From a virus, in the IMG/VR virus record IMGVR_UViG_3300037264_007288, positions 1 to 22,775 of that record: a stretch of 22,775 nt of DNA; one strand, 5' to 3'. This document shows positions 22,203 to 22,775 of the stretch, piece by piece. Each line of letters begins with the position of its first letter. The first letter of the stretch is position 1. The position numbers and the translations under genes are program-made. Below the pieces are notes generated by a model that saw only the letters and a list, made by a program, of their open reading frames with translations, searched no databases and was not told where the DNA came from.

Positions 22203-22458
22203 ATATAGTGCTATGACTAACGAGCTTCTTAAACTTGCCCTACTTCCAACTGGTTTTCCTCTATCTGCAATCGGGAGGAATGTTGGCACACCCAATATCC
22301 TAGCTATTACTAGAAGATCGTTGCTAAAGACTATGAATAAACCAAGTCTGAGAAAGTTCTATCCTACGAAGGAGATTCGGCAAGCTAAACTCAAAGGAGC
22401 TTTGGAGGAGATGAAGAAATTTGCTCCTAAGCCTTCTAAGATCAAAGGAGATGCATGA
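22195..22458 (+). CDS. Small basic protein with N-terminal ELLKLA tag (87 aa)
   Basis: A GTG start overlaps the endonuclease stop; AGGAG lies about 8 bases upstream. The start, MDKYSAMTNELLKLALLP, belongs to the tag group seen at 16084 and 22455. The protein is rich in Lys and Arg, with two basic helices (ITRRSLLKTMNKPSLRKF and IRQAKLKGALEEMKKF). The stop overlaps the next start (ATGA). No recognised family; probably a small virion or assembly protein. Confidence 0.7.
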   Translation: MDKYSAMTNELLKLALLPTGFPLSAIGRNVGTPNILAITRRSLLKTMNKPSLRKFYPTKEIRQAKLKGALEEMKKFAPKPSKIKGDA

Positions 22459-22775
22459 ACTATCAATCAATGCGGTCTGAATTAGAGAAGCTGGCATATG
22501 CCCCACCTCTTAGCCTTCCTAAGGGAAAGCTGCTAAAGAAACTCGTTCGTGCCCATAGGCTGCCAAAGGGATCAAAGGAGCGGGTTGATCTTGCTAAGAG
22601 ATTGAAGGAGCGTAGGACTAGAGTAAAGGCCACTCCTATGTCTTCCTCTCAAGCTTCCGGATATCAATCGGACCTAGCTTCTGCTAGGAAGAGGCTGCTG
22701 CATAAGAAGATCCTCATAGGCGCCGGTGTTGGTCTAACTGGGGCTGGAGCTGGATTGGCTATTGCCCATAAAAAT
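22455..22775 (+). CDS. Small tag-bearing protein with Gly-rich hydrophobic segment, 3' end cut by window
   Basis: Begins in an ATGA overlap with AAAGGAG directly upstream and runs off the right edge; 107 residues are visible. The start, MNYQSMRSELEKLAY, carries the E-L-x-K-L-A tag. A long basic stretch (GKLLKKLVRAHRLPKGSKER) is followed by a Gly/Ala-rich hydrophobic segment (residues 86-104, ILIGAGVGLTGAGAGLAIA). Similar Gly-rich segments occur in proteins at 12319, 14859 and 15596. Function unknown. Confidence 0.7.
   Translation, partial: MNYQSMRSELEKLAYAPPLSLPKGKLLKKLVRAHRLPKGSKERVDLAKRLKERRTRVKATPMSSSQASGYQSDLASARKRLLHKKILIGAGVGLTGAGAGLAIAHKN

Overview
The window is a stretch of a large tailed double-stranded DNA bacteriophage (Caudoviricetes). 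The terminase, major capsid protein, baseplate spike-like protein and neck-type protein together make this clear, and the spike suggests a myovirus or another phage with a baseplate. Genes are tightly packed, nearly all on the + strand, with strong Shine-Dalgarno (SD) sites and many ATGA/GTGA stop-start overlaps. The bacterial host cannot be told from the sequence. A phage-encoded multisubunit RNA polymerase beta-prime homologue at the left edge points to a big, transcriptionally partly independent phage.

Layout: (1) 1-5.3 kb: the C-terminal part of an RNA polymerase beta-prime subunit, a baseplate spike with an OB-fold-like start and an HTH metal-type motif near the end, and a 672-residue protein, probably virion. 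(2) 5.3-7.5 kb: five small overlapping unknown genes, one a 51-residue basic peptide. (3) 7.5-9.2 kb: terminase large subunit, possibly preceded by a 7-codon coupled leader. (4) 9.2-11.1 kb: an island with a + strand winged-helix protein between two minus-strand genes, a small membrane protein and a 170-residue protein whose transcript may be leaderless. This island holds palindromes, a terminator and promoter-like sites. (5) 11.1-19.6 kb: the head module, with capsid-assembly proteins, a probable prohead protease with a Cys-rich insert, acidic scaffold-like proteins, a likely decoration protein and the major capsid protein, which ends at a very strong hairpin. (6) 19.6-22.8 kb: head-to-tail connector region, interrupted by a LAGLIDADG homing endonuclease, then small proteins.

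The genes fit one job: build the prohead, mature it, package DNA and join head to tail. The polymerase subunit would serve phage transcription. I did not recognise a portal gene.

The most unusual signals are: structured RNA-like elements in the few intergenic gaps (a three-tier nested stem upstream of the acidic scaffold-like gene; a 14-bp stem capped by a tRNA T-loop-like sequence after the capsid gene); a recurrent N-terminal E-L-x-K-L-A tag on several small proteins; and a short SQFEQ motif shared by two different head-module proteins.
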